NCBI GenBank assembly: GCA_016839345.1 | Contig: JAEOUL010000108.1 | Span: 23,916 to 87,915, forward strand | Length of the DNA stretch: 64,000 bases | Reading direction: 5' to 3' | Source of the DNA: Candidatus Thorarchaeota archaeon | GTDB taxonomy: Archaea; Asgardarchaeota; Thorarchaeia; Thorarchaeales; Thorarchaeaceae | Part shown: positions 46,262 to 55,136 of the stretch, piece by piece | Layout of the letters: each line of letters begins with the position of its first letter | Numbering within the stretch: position 1 is the stretch's first letter | Program-made: the position numbers and the translations under genes | The notes under the pieces: model-generated | Seen by the model: only the letters and a program-made list of their open reading frames with translations | The model's database searches: none | What the model was told of the DNA's origin: nothing

Positions 46262-46780
46262 TTACAGCAAAGTAGCTATGTGAAAGAGTGCTAGGACTGG
46301 CGCAAACATCAATGCTCGTACCATCAAGGACTTGCCTCGGGATGTGAGATCATTCGCAGAGGGAGTGAAATAGAGAATGGCTCCAGCAAGTAGACAAATA
46401 CAAGCAATGGCATCTCCCAACCAGACCAATATTATGATTAACTCAGCATCAGTCATTCCAACGATACGTAGCCATACAGCGGTAGCACTCTCAATGGTTA
46501 CTGGTTCAACCCCACTAAACTGACCAAACAAGTTTACGATGTATGGACCAACAAAGTAGAGGACGATACCAAAACCAACGAGTCCCTTGGAGAAACCGTC
46601 ACTGAGACCTGTAGCAAAAATCATCAGTCCAATCAATACAAAAATCAAATATCCACGGATGGCGAGCGCAAAAAAGACGTTGAGAATATCACTCACAATG
46701 ACAAACCAGTTTTCGGGTATCTGAAGATCAAAAGGTGATTGTAACAGCAATAGTGACAAAGAACCAGCCATCTGTTTCAC
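46262..46780 (-). CDS. Unknown four-helix membrane protein between ATP synthase genes
   Basis: Up to 172 residues with four hydrophobic helices (ALAIRGYLIFVLIGLMIFAT, GFGIVLYFVGPYIVNLFGQ, AELIIILVWLGDAIACICLL, MVRALMFAPVLALFHIATLL). It does not resemble ATP synthase c/K or a/I subunits, which would show a conserved carboxylate in the second helix. A GTG at 46780 and an ATG at 46771 are both possible starts. It lies 79 bases upstream of subunit B. Function unknown. Confidence 0.6.
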   Translation of the reverse strand: MKQMAGSLSLLLLQSPFDLQIPENWFVIVSDILNVFFALAIRGYLIFVLIGLMIFATGLSDGFSKGLVGFGIVLYFVGPYIVNLFGQFSGVEPVTIESATAVWLRIVGMTDAELIIILVWLGDAIACICLLAGAILYFTPSANDLTSRGKSLMVRALMFAPVLALFHIATLL

Positions 46781-46815
46781 AGGAGGGAGTCGGTATGGGT
46801 GAATTTAATGACCAC

Positions 46816-47367
46816 TCAAACAAGCTCTTGGCGTAATATTTTGAAGTCTTCTCTCATCTTATCTTTAACCTTCGGAAACCTGAGCGCAGCTGCAGGATGG
46901 TATGTCAAGAAGAATGTCTTGGAATCTTTCTCGTAAAATCGACCATGTGCCTCTGAAACTTTCCAATGACCAATAAGAGATGATATTGCCACACCTCCCA
47001 GCAGGACAATGACCTGAGGTTGAATCAACTTAATCTGTTGGTCTAGATAGGGTCTGCAGACATTGATTTCAAACTGAGTTGGTGTTCTGTTTTTTGGGGG
47101 CCGCGATTTTAGAATAGAAGTAATGAATACATCATCACGTTCGAGTCCAATCTCTTCTAACAGGGATATTAGTAGTTCACCCGACCTTCCTACAAAAGGT
47201 CGTCCAGTTTCATCCTCTATGGCACCAGGTGCCTCTCCTACCAACATTACTGATGCATCACATGGACCCTCACCGGGCACTGCATTAGTACGAGTTTCAT
47301 AGAGAGGACAGAGTGTACAGTTTCTGATTGTTTCGTGTATCTTGTCAAGCTGTTTGCATTTGGTCAT
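46816..47367 (-). CDS. udg: Type-4 uracil-DNA glycosylase (iron-sulfur)
   Basis: 183 residues. The active-site motif is VGEAPGAIEDETGRPFVGRS, and the second motif is YHPAAALRFPKVKD. Cysteines in CTLCPLYETRT and later VCRPYLDQQ supply the 4Fe-4S cluster of this family. It removes uracil from DNA to start base-excision repair. It is on the same strand as the ATP synthase genes, lying between subunits A and B, which is not a usual setting. Confidence 0.92.
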   Translation of the reverse strand: MTKCKQLDKIHETIRNCTLCPLYETRTNAVPGEGPCDASVMLVGEAPGAIEDETGRPFVGRSGELLISLLEEIGLERDDVFITSILKSRPPKNRTPTQFEINVCRPYLDQQIKLIQPQVIVLLGGVAISSLIGHWKVSEAHGRFYEKDSKTFFLTYHPAAALRFPKVKDKMREDFKILRQELV

Positions 47368-47424
47368 GTCTAGTAGCTAGACTGCATACTTGCCGATAAA
47401 GACCACGTATTCATGCGATTCAGT

Positions 47425-49236
47425 TCACTGTGGAGATTCTTGATACAGGAGACCAGATTCTGATAGCTCTTGAAGAAGGTTCTGAAACTCTCCTTCCATC
47501 TTTTTCTCTATGGCATCCATTGTTTCATCGTATGAATCCCAGGGTGAGATTTTCATCCTTGCTATGTTATCAAGCACACTGAGTTCCAAAATTCTACGTA
47601 CCTGAACACCCAGCTGAACAGCCTCAGTCATCCTGTGTGAAAAGTCTATGATGAGTTTGAGCATCCTGTAGGTCTTCCCAATCGGAGAGTATGTGTCTAT
47701 CTCATGGAGTGCACTCTGTGTAAGGAAGTCTTCCTTAATCATTCGTGCAGCTTCCAGAATTGCACGTTCAGACTCTGGAAGAGCATCTGGGCCTACAAGT
47801 TGTACAATCTCTCTTAGCTCTTGGTCCTTCTGTAGAAGTGCTAGTGCTTCCTTGACGAGCTCTGGCCAGTCATCACCCATATTCTTTCTCTGCCACTTCT
47901 CTAGAGTATTGAAGTAGAGGGAATAACTGGTCAAGGTATTGATAGCTGGGAAGAACCGTCGCGCTGCTAGATCCTTATCAAGAGCCCAGAACACTTTCAC
48001 AATTCTCAATGTTGCTTGTGTCACAGGCTCTGAGAAATCACCACCTGGAGGTGAAACAGCTCCGCAGAGTGTGATTGATCCAAGTTTGTCATCGCCTGAA
48101 CCAAGTGTCTTGACCCTTCCACCTCTTTCATAGAATTGAGCAAGACGAGAACCAAGGTAAGCTGGATAACCTTCCTCAGAAGGTAATTGTCCAAGTCTGC
48201 CAGATATCTCTCGTAGAGCCTCAGCCCATCGGGAGGTTGAATCGGCCATGAGAGCAACGTCATATCCCTGATCTCTAAAGTATTCAGCAATTGTTACTGC
48301 AACGTAGATTGATGCCTCACGAGCTGCAACAGGCATGTTGGAGGTATTTGCAATCAAAACAGTCCGTTCCATCAATGGTCGACCAGTCTTTGGGTCTTTC
48401 AAATGGGGCCATTCTTCAAGAGCCTCTGTCATCTCGTTGCCTCGTTCCCCACAACCCACGTAAACCACTACTTGTGCATCAGCCCATTTTGCGAATTGAT
48501 GCAATGTCACTGTCTTTCCAGTTCCAAATCCTCCTGGTATTGCTCCAGTACCTCCTTTTGCTTGGGGCATGAATGTGTCAATGACTCGTTGTCCTGTTAC
48601 AAGTGGTGTATCCATCCCAACACGATCTTTGAACGGTCTTCCAACTCTGACAGGAGTTCTCTGCATCATCACAACATCATGAATGTCACCATGTTGATCT
48701 TTGACTTTGCAGATTGGTTCTATAACTGTATACTCGCCTTTGCTGACGATTTCGGTAATCTCTCCTTCCAGACCTATTGGAATGAGAATTTTGGACGTGA
48801 TAATACCAGTTTCGGGGACTTCACCAATAATATCACCGGGTTTCACAGTGTCGCCTTTCTTTGCTAAAGGATTGAACTCCCATTTCTTTTCCTTGTTAAG
48901 ACCATCGACACTTAGACCTCTTGTGATAAAATCACCTGATAGTTCTCTCAAGTCTGGTAAAGGTCTCTGAATCCCATCATAGATTGACCCGAGTAGTCCC
49001 GGACCAAGTTCCACTGAGAGAGAGTCTCCAGTGGATTCTACTGGCTCACCTGGAGCCAGACCAGAGGTTTCTTCATAGACTTGTGCAGTGAATTCGGTTT
49101 CTCCAACCTCGATTACTTCACCAATCAGTTGTTGGTTACCTACTCGTACAACTTCATACATACGAACTCCAGGTATGCCTGAGCACTGTACTACAGGTCC
49201 TGCAATGCTTTCAATTCGCCCCGCTACTTCTGTCAA
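47425..49236 (-). CDS. atpA: A-type ATP synthase subunit A
   Basis: 603 residues, usual for archaeal A subunits including the non-homologous insertion near residues 110-200. The catalytic P-loop is IPGGFGTGKTVTLHQFAKW, with VYVGCGERGNEMTEALEEWP and [20 protein letters not shown]. It hydrolyses or makes ATP in the A1 head. The TTG start has GGAG 8 bases upstream. Subunit F precedes it by 27 bases. Confidence 0.97.
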   Translation of the reverse strand: MTEVAGRIESIAGPVVQCSGIPGVRMYEVVRVGNQQLIGEVIEVGETEFTAQVYEETSGLAPGEPVESTGDSLSVELGPGLLGSIYDGIQRPLPDLRELSGDFITRGLSVDGLNKEKKWEFNPLAKKGDTVKPGDIIGEVPETGIITSKILIPIGLEGEITEIVSKGEYTVIEPICKVKDQHGDIHDVVMMQRTPVRVGRPFKDRVGMDTPLVTGQRVIDTFMPQAKGGTGAIPGGFGTGKTVTLHQFAKWADAQVVVYVGCGERGNEMTEALEEWPHLKDPKTGRPLMERTVLIANTSNMPVAAREASIYVAVTIAEYFRDQGYDVALMADSTSRWAEALREISGRLGQLPSEEGYPAYLGSRLAQFYERGGRVKTLGSGDDKLGSITLCGAVSPPGGDFSEPVTQATLRIVKVFWALDKDLAARRFFPAINTLTSYSLYFNTLEKWQRKNMGDDWPELVKEALALLQKDQELREIVQLVGPDALPESERAILEAARMIKEDFLTQSALHEIDTYSPIGKTYRMLKLIIDFSHRMTEAVQLGVQVRRILELSVLDNIARMKISPWDSYDETMDAIEKKMEGEFQNLLQELSESGLLYQESPQ

Positions 49237-49263
49237 AGTTCACAACTCCGTATCAATTCGTTT

Positions 49264-49587
49264 CTAGATGTTTATCTCAATTCCAACGGCTCTGCGTATC
49301 AGCTCTTTCAGTACTGTTTCATAAGCCCCAGTAGTTCCATCTCTGTCTGGAATCAGCAGGATAACCGGTACTGGTGATTGGGAGAGCTCGACAATGGCAT
49401 CTTCTACCTCTGCAGCAAGAGGTTCTGTAATCATCACTAGACCCATTGTTGGATCTCGAAAGTAGTGGTATAACGCCTCGCGGGTTTCCTCTGGTGAACT
49501 TGGTACAGAGCACTCACTAACTCCGACCAACCGAAACCCGGTAACTGTATCTCTGTCGCCAATTACTGCTATCTTATTACTAGACAT
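49264..49587 (-). CDS. atpF: A-type ATP synthase subunit F
   Basis: 107 residues. The small alpha/beta protein has KIAVIGDRDTVTGFRLVGVS, LVMITEPLAAEVEDAIVELS and PVILLIPDRDGTTG, all typical of the central-stalk F subunit. It starts the F-A part of the operon. Subunits C, D, E, H, I and K are not in the window. Confidence 0.95.
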   Translation of the reverse strand: MSSNKIAVIGDRDTVTGFRLVGVSECSVPSSPEETREALYHYFRDPTMGLVMITEPLAAEVEDAIVELSQSPVPVILLIPDRDGTTGAYETVLKELIRRAVGIEINI

Positions 49588-49670
49588 TGAAGATTACCAC
49601 TGAAGTCAGACTTGGACTCCTGCAAAGCTGTCCACTAAAAAGCATTTGGAATGGGTGAGAGCTATTCAAT

Positions 49671-50156
49671 CTAACCAGTGAATTGCTCAATAATGTCTTG
49701 TTCCTCGACTAAAGTCCAACAATACAGGCATTTCAATTGGATTGGAGTCCGTGAAACAACTTCGTATTTACTGTGAATTGGTTCTCGTTCTTTGTTTGTC
49801 ACGCATCTCTGATTTGGACATTGGAAGATGTCTGTGATAGTTTCAGGAAGCTTAACGCGAGTCTTCTTGATAATCTTGAAGTCCTCAATCAGGTTGATAG
49901 TAGCTTCAGGGGCTACAAGAGCAATTCGTGCTACTTCTTCTTCTTCAAGGAAGCGATGTTCGACTTTCACAATATCCTTCTTCTCAATCTTTGAGCTGCT
50001 GATGTTCATTGCTAGAGTAACTACATTGCCTTCTTCACCAGTGATTCCTAGTATTTTGAGAACCTCAAGCGCCTTTCCAGCCCTGATGTGATCAATCACT
50101 GTTCCATCTAGAATCTTCACGATTCTGATTTTTTCAGCTCCAACTTTTTCTGACAT
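49671..50156 (-). CDS. pyrI: Aspartate carbamoyltransferase regulatory subunit
   Basis: 161 residues from ATG 50154-50156, with GTGAT upstream. The N-terminal allosteric domain begins KIRIVKILDGTVIDHIRAGK. The C-terminal zinc domain has CPNQRCVTNKERE and LKCLYCW, the four cysteines that hold the catalytic chain. It binds CTP/ATP to regulate pyrimidine synthesis. The catalytic subunit pyrB, normally adjacent, is not in the window, so it must be elsewhere. It is divergent from srp54. Confidence 0.94.
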   Translation of the reverse strand: MSEKVGAEKIRIVKILDGTVIDHIRAGKALEVLKILGITGEEGNVVTLAMNISSSKIEKKDIVKVEHRFLEEEEVARIALVAPEATINLIEDFKIIKKTRVKLPETITDIFQCPNQRCVTNKEREPIHSKYEVVSRTPIQLKCLYCWTLVEEQDIIEQFTG

Positions 50157-50282
50157 GTCCAATCACTTGCCGATTCGTCTTTGAAGACATCCGGTTTTAG
50201 ACCTTCCCCCTAGATATCATTCTTGATTCAAAGGCGAAGGTTGATATGGACTGTGTAAGGAGCACTCCTAGAAGACGGTGAA

Positions 50283-51632
50283 ATGGTCTTGGTCTTAGAA
50301 GGTCTTGGAAAATCACTCAACTCGGCTCTAAAGAAACTCTTCGGAGCTAGCGTAGTCGACGAAGAACTAGTGAAGGAGATGGTGAAAGATATCCAGCGAG
50401 CACTACTAGTTGCTGACGTTGATGTTAATCTGGTTATGGAAATTACAAAAAGAGTGCAGGAACAGGCCTTAGATGAAACTCTTCCTAGAGGCGTTTCGCG
50501 GCGTGAGCATGTCATCCGTGTGGTCTGGGATACTCTAGCATTCTTCCTAGGTGAGAAGACGGTTCCTTTGACTATCAATCCTGGAAAGCCAAATCTGGTC
50601 ATGATGGTGGGTATTCAAGGTTCTGGAAAGACAACCACTATTGGAAAACTGGCGCGATACTATCAAAAAAGAGGGATCAAAACAGGAGTGATTTGTGCAG
50701 ATAACTTTAGACCTGGAGCCTATAATCAACTAAAACAATTGGCAGAGAAATCCAATGTTCCATTTTGGGGAGATGAAGAGGAAAAGGATGCTATCAAGCT
50801 AGCAAAGAAAGGCGTCAAAGAGATGCAGAAGAGGGGTATCGAACTGATTCTCTTGGACACTTCTGGTAGGCATCGTGAAGAAACAGGCCTCATCAAAGAA
50901 ATGCGTGATATCTCAAAGGGAGTAAAACCAAAAGAGATAGTCTTAGTCATTGATGGTACTCTTGGACAGCAAGCAGGAGTTCAAGCAGCTGCTTTCAAGA
51001 AAGCTACTGATATTGGGTCAATCATCATCACCAAGCTTGATGGTAGTGCAAAAGGTGGTGGTGCTCTCTCAGCCGTTGCAGCAACTCAGGCACCTATCAA
51101 GTTCATCGGAGTTGGAGAAGGGATGGATGCCATAGAAACCTTCAACCCAACCAAGTTTGCTGGGCGGCTTCTTGGAATGTCCGATATTCGAGGACTGATT
51201 GACAAGGTGAGAGAAGCTCAAATTGAGGTAGAAGAGGACGCTGTCAAACGTATCATGAAGGGACAGTTCTCATTGAAAGATATGATGGCTCAGATGAAGC
51301 AGCTCAAAAAGATGGGACCAATAGGAAAAGTAATGGAGATGCTGGGACTTCAATACAAACTTCCAGAGGGCATGGCTGAAATCCAAGAAGAGAACATGAA
51401 ACGATGGGAAGTCATAATGAACTCTATGACTAAGATAGAGCTGGAAGAGCCCAAATTGATTAAATCTTCAAGAATCAAACGAATTGCTGCGGGCTCTGGA
51501 ACCTCTCAGAAAGATGTCAGAGACCTACTGAAGCAGCATGAACAGATGAAAAGGATGATGAAGCAAGTGGGTAAGCAGCGCCGAGGGCGGAGAGGTGGAA
51601 TTCCTGGTTTTCCGGGGCTGCAAGGAATGTAA
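50283..51632 (+). CDS. srp54: Signal recognition particle 54 kDa protein
   Basis: 449 residues. The N domain is followed by the GTPase with GIQGSGKTTTIGKLA (110-124), LLDTSGRHREE (the usual alanine of DTAGR is serine here) and TKLDGSAKGGGALSA. The M domain after about 300 is methionine-rich (FSLKDMMAQMKQLKKMGPIG) and ends in a basic tail RRGRRGGIPGFP. It recognises signal peptides with 7S RNA. The ATG at 50283 has AAGGAG upstream, at some distance. Confidence 0.97.
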   Translation: MVLVLEGLGKSLNSALKKLFGASVVDEELVKEMVKDIQRALLVADVDVNLVMEITKRVQEQALDETLPRGVSRREHVIRVVWDTLAFFLGEKTVPLTINPGKPNLVMMVGIQGSGKTTTIGKLARYYQKRGIKTGVICADNFRPGAYNQLKQLAEKSNVPFWGDEEEKDAIKLAKKGVKEMQKRGIELILLDTSGRHREETGLIKEMRDISKGVKPKEIVLVIDGTLGQQAGVQAAAFKKATDIGSIIITKLDGSAKGGGALSAVAATQAPIKFIGVGEGMDAIETFNPTKFAGRLLGMSDIRGLIDKVREAQIEVEEDAVKRIMKGQFSLKDMMAQMKQLKKMGPIGKVMEMLGLQYKLPEGMAEIQEENMKRWEVIMNSMTKIELEEPKLIKSSRIKRIAAGSGTSQKDVRDLLKQHEQMKRMMKQVGKQRRGRRGGIPGFPGLQGM

Positions 51633-51652
51633 CCCCATCGTTGTAGAATGTG

Positions 51653-52111
51653 ATGTTCGTGCGTCAGTTTTTTGTCATGTTCAATGAGATGCCAATAGAC
51701 AAGAACTCTGTAAAATCGGGACAGAATAGTATCGAAGTTATCACTGCTTCTCGATGTGTTAACATTGGTTTGTTTGTATCAGGAAACCTTCGTCGAGATG
51801 TGATTATATCCTTTGCAATTGGACCTGTAGAAGATCTCAAAATAATATCATTTCCAGGACAATCGCTGAGGAGAGTTTCGCCCGATGAACGATCAATCTC
51901 TTTCTTTTTGTTAAAAGCAATTGAAAAGTTGGAAAATCTTGAATTTGGGGATTCACTTACCATGGATAATGGAATTACGTTGACTCGGTCATCTCTTGAA
52001 AAACTCAAAGAATTATGGGGATCTGATATCATACAGGTACCTTCTTCCAGCCCAGAGCGATTCATACTTGATACAAATCTGGCTGCAGATAGATTGAAAG
52101 AAGCACCATGA
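51653..52111 (+). CDS. trmY: tRNA pseudouridine-54 N1-methyltransferase (TrmY) family
   Basis: About 152 residues. The SPOUT-fold signature is visible in ASRCVNIGLFVSGNLRRDV, ISFAIGPVEDLKIISFPG and LRRVSPDERSISFFLLKAIE, which match the TrmY/DUF358 family (RCVNxALFLS, PDERSIA). It methylates pseudouridine 54 to m1-psi54 in archaeal tRNA. It is shorter than many TrmY proteins. The ATG at 51653 follows srp54 by 20 bases; a GTG one codon upstream is possible. The C-terminal FILDTNLAADRL segment is not the usual end. Confidence 0.8.
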   Translation: MFVRQFFVMFNEMPIDKNSVKSGQNSIEVITASRCVNIGLFVSGNLRRDVIISFAIGPVEDLKIISFPGQSLRRVSPDERSISFFLLKAIEKLENLEFGDSLTMDNGITLTRSSLEKLKELWGSDIIQVPSSSPERFILDTNLAADRLKEAP

Positions 52112-52174
52112 AGAAAGCTTCATAAAAATAACAATCGTGACTAATTTTGGAAATATACCTAGAGCGTAATCATC

Positions 52175-53353
52175 TTGCCGACCAATGTAACTCCAGAATT
52201 CGATAGGCAACGTATCATATACGAGGAAACAGAAGATCTTGCCCAACGAATAGTGGAGTTGCAGAAGCTCCTCTCACTTGCTCCTAGACACAAGGGTGGA
52301 GAGAGGATGGTTGGGGATTATAGAAAGAAGCTGGCAACTCTCAAGGCGCAATTAGAGAAGAGAAAAGAACAGGAGCGAGCCCGGAGAAGTGGCGCCGGCG
52401 CAGAGGAAGGTATCGTTCGGAAAGAGGGTGCCGGTCAGATCTGCCTTGTAGGAGTTACAAATAGTGGAAAATCATCCCTGATTAACGCAGTCACCAATGC
52501 AGAACTCGATGTTGGAGACTATCCATTTACAACTCCAATTCCAACCCCTGCTATGTTGACACTGCAAGATATCAATATACAGCTTGTAGAACTTCCTGGA
52601 ATTTTCAAGGGAAGCCACGAAGCCGGAATAGGAAGACAAGCATTGGCAGTTGCACGAAATACAGACTGTATAGCATTGGTGATTGATCTCTCACAAGACA
52701 TCGATGAACAGATGAATATCATCCTGAATGAGCTTGACAAGGCACGAATTCGTCTCAACAAAGAAAAGTCTGCAATTAGAATTGAACGAGTGGGACTCGG
52801 GGGTCAAATGATCTATGGAATCCAGAATTATCAGGGAGATATTGAAGAAGTCCGAGAGTATCTGAAGGCGCGAAGAATCACAAACATCATCGTACGTTTC
52901 CAGAAACCAGCAACTTTTGACCAGCTCATAGATGCGATGGATGCAAGTGTAGCCTATGTACGAGCTATGGTTGTTGCGACAAAGGGAGATACTGAAGGGT
53001 CTGAGGCGAGATTTAAGGAATTAGAAAAGAAGTACAGTGACCGGTTTGACATCATTCCAACATCTGTTGTTGCAAAAGAGAACCTAGATGGAATGAGCTG
53101 GTCTTTCTACGAGCATTTGGACATCTTGAGAGTATACACGAAGATACCTGGCAAAAAGAGAGAAGACAAACCAATCGTACTTCCCGAAGGGTCTGTGGTG
53201 GAGGATGCGGCAATGAAAGTGCACAAAGAGCTGTTCGTGGAGAGATTTCGTTCTGCAGTGATAATAAGAGAGAATGACAAAATCAAACGACGGACTGTTG
53301 GCCTAAACTATCCACTCCAAGAGGGAGACATATTGCAGCTCGCCCACAGGTAG
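52175..53353 (+). CDS. DRG/Rbg-type GTPase with TGS domain
   Basis: 392 residues. The N-terminal helical region is followed by G1 GVTNSGKSSLINAVTN, the G2 stretch DYPFTTPIPTPAM, G3 VELPGIFKGSHEAG (glutamate instead of the usual aspartate) and TKGD as G4. The C-terminal TGS domain reads RVYTKIPGKKREDKPIVLPE to DILQLAHR. In eukaryotes DRG proteins bind ribosomes. The TTG start at 52175 is used because no ATG precedes the homologous region. Confidence 0.88.
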   Translation: MPTNVTPEFDRQRIIYEETEDLAQRIVELQKLLSLAPRHKGGERMVGDYRKKLATLKAQLEKRKEQERARRSGAGAEEGIVRKEGAGQICLVGVTNSGKSSLINAVTNAELDVGDYPFTTPIPTPAMLTLQDINIQLVELPGIFKGSHEAGIGRQALAVARNTDCIALVIDLSQDIDEQMNIILNELDKARIRLNKEKSAIRIERVGLGGQMIYGIQNYQGDIEEVREYLKARRITNIIVRFQKPATFDQLIDAMDASVAYVRAMVVATKGDTEGSEARFKELEKKYSDRFDIIPTSVVAKENLDGMSWSFYEHLDILRVYTKIPGKKREDKPIVLPEGSVVEDAAMKVHKELFVERFRSAVIIRENDKIKRRTVGLNYPLQEGDILQLAHR

Positions 53354-53356
53354 GGA

Positions 53357-54100
53357 TTGCAGTTGGTGGAGTTTCCAAATCTGGTTGTCATTCTTGTGGG
53401 TCCAGAAAATCCAGGTAATGTTGGTTTTGTTGCCAGAACATTAGCTAATTTCGGTGTGCAAGAGCTGAGATTGGTAGGAAAAGATCATCGACAGGACCAG
53501 TTTGCTCAGATGTTCTCAGTGCATGCTCATAAGATTCTGGATGAGGCTAGCGTCTTTGACGATCTTGGCTCTGCACTTGCGGACATTGATCTTGCTTGGG
53601 CGGCAACCGCGAGGGCTGGAAGAAATCATAGTGTCACAAGGGCTCTGGTTCCACTTGCTGAGTTACCCAATCCGAATTCACTTCAGGCACAAATAGCTCT
53701 AGTCTTTGGTAGAGAGAGTACAGGACTGTTCAATGATGAGATGGAACTGTGTGACTTGGCATTCACAATTCCTGCCTCGAAGGAATATCCAAGTCTCAAT
53801 CTCAGCCATGCTGTGTCGGTTGTGCTCTATCATCTTTTCTCAAAGTATGCCCCTGAGAAACCTCGTCAACCTTCAGAAGCTCGAGCTGCAACATATCAAG
53901 AGCGGGAACAGGTGTACAAGTTCTTTGACGAGGTTGTTGACCAATTGAGTCTACAAGAACACCGAGTCCCAATTGCTAAACAGGTCTTCAGAAACCTTCT
54001 GGGTAGAGCTTACATGACAGGTAGAGAGGTTGCTACGCTCACAGGTGTGGTGCGCCGAATCAGCGAATTAATAAACGACAGCAAAGAGCATGACCACTAG
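53357..54100 (+). CDS. trmJ: TrmJ-like SpoU tRNA 2'-O-methyltransferase
   Basis: 247 residues. The SPOUT motifs are VILVGPENPGNVGFVARTLA, ALVFGRESTGLFNDEME and EYPSLNLSHAVSVVLYHL. It belongs with TrmJ/TrmH-like enzymes that methylate the ribose at position 32 of tRNA. The 80-residue C-terminal helical part is that seen in TrmJ. The TTG at 53357 and a GTG at 53366 are both possible starts. It follows the DRG-like gene by 3 bases and overlaps the broader frame of the next gene. Confidence 0.88.
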   Translation: MQLVEFPNLVVILVGPENPGNVGFVARTLANFGVQELRLVGKDHRQDQFAQMFSVHAHKILDEASVFDDLGSALADIDLAWAATARAGRNHSVTRALVPLAELPNPNSLQAQIALVFGRESTGLFNDEMELCDLAFTIPASKEYPSLNLSHAVSVVLYHLFSKYAPEKPRQPSEARAATYQEREQVYKFFDEVVDQLSLQEHRVPIAKQVFRNLLGRAYMTGREVATLTGVVRRISELINDSKEHDH

Positions 54101-54116
54101 AGGAGGGATTTACACA

Positions 54117-54467
54117 ATGGCTGATTTCATTACCTTGTGGATTTATTGTAGTGGCTTTGTGTATGTTCTTGTGGTACTCTCTTGGGAATTCATCAGAAGA
54201 AAACTGGGACACAAGATGAATCAACGGAAGTACTCCATTCTCATCATTGTTCTAAGTGTATTGCTACCTCCCCTTGTCATGATTCTACCAATTGTAATAA
54301 TTTCAATAACTGATCCCATTGACTTGGGAATCGTGATAAACCAGATTCTCTCAGATTTCCTGTTTTATGGCGGAGTGCTAACGGCGTACATTCTGATAAC
54401 GGTAATCGTTGGATGGCAATATTCGAGATTATATCCAGTGAACGACAGCAAGACACTTGAAGACTAG
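54117..54467 (+). CDS. Unknown small membrane protein
   Basis: About 116 residues from ATG 54117, with GGAGG at 54102-54106. Three hydrophobic helices (FVYVLVVLSW, SILIIVLSVLLPPLVMILPI, FYGGVLTAYILITVIVGW) separated by a basic loop. The frame runs back to 54090 but that would overlap trmJ more than usual. It shows no recognised family. Convergent with L10e, whose stop overlaps the last 4 bases. Confidence 0.6.
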   Translation: MADFITLWIYCSGFVYVLVVLSWEFIRRKLGHKMNQRKYSILIIVLSVLLPPLVMILPIVIISITDPIDLGIVINQILSDFLFYGGVLTAYILITVIVGWQYSRLYPVNDSKTLED

Positions 54468-55003
54468 ATCCCGTACCCCATTCTTCGTTTGACGTCTGGG
54501 TCAATCTTGTCAAAGGAAATCTTGCACGGAGTTGGCATCTTCGGTGCAGCTTTCTTCAGTGCAGCCATTGCCTGTTTGATGTAACGTGGGTTGGTGCGAA
54601 TTGTAATCAAGGGTTGGCCAGGTCTGACTCTTGCTGCAATGCCTATGACCTTACCCCAAGCCTTTCGCATTCCATCCTGAACACGGTCTGCTCCTGCTCC
54701 AGAGATCATCTTGTTCTCTCGAAGGTAGTGGTATGGCTTGACACGTATCCGTAGGTGATAGTTCTGTCTTCCCACTCTTTTGGTCATATGCCTATTCGAA
54801 GCAACACGGGCAGCCTCTAAGGCCTGATGCCTGATCTGGCACCTCTCAAGACCAACCAGTGATAACTCTACATCAAATTCCCCACTTGTGTTGCCCATGT
54901 CAAAACTCACTATTCGGCTTGCTGGCTGTCTGTGGATGTACTTCTTACGGACGAACGGGGGGCGGTCGCATTCTCTGTAACATTGACCTGGTCTTTTACC
55001 CAT
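54464..55003 (-). CDS. rpl10e: 50S ribosomal protein L10e
   Basis: About 179 residues from ATG 55001-55003, which has AGGTGAT just upstream (an upstream ATG would add three residues). It begins MGKRPGQCYRECDRPPFVRK and includes KRVGRQNYHLRIRVKPYHYL and GADRVQDGMRKAWGKVIGIA, all typical of L10e (uL16). The TATA-like CCTTTTATTG at 55071-55080 is about 70 bases upstream. It is the last gene before the LRR island. Confidence 0.97.
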   Translation of the reverse strand: MGKRPGQCYRECDRPPFVRKKYIHRQPASRIVSFDMGNTSGEFDVELSLVGLERCQIRHQALEAARVASNRHMTKRVGRQNYHLRIRVKPYHYLRENKMISGAGADRVQDGMRKAWGKVIGIAARVRPGQPLITIRTNPRYIKQAMAALKKAAPKMPTPCKISFDKIDPDVKRRMGYGI

Positions 55004-55136
55004 GGTTATCACCTAATGATTGGTCTATGGTCTACTCTGTAAGCAGAACTAACCGAATCCGTGGAGATTTCAATAAAAGGGTTATGGACTGTCTATGCAT
55101 TGGTTTCTGCAGGGGTTCTCTTGCTGCATATCAAAG

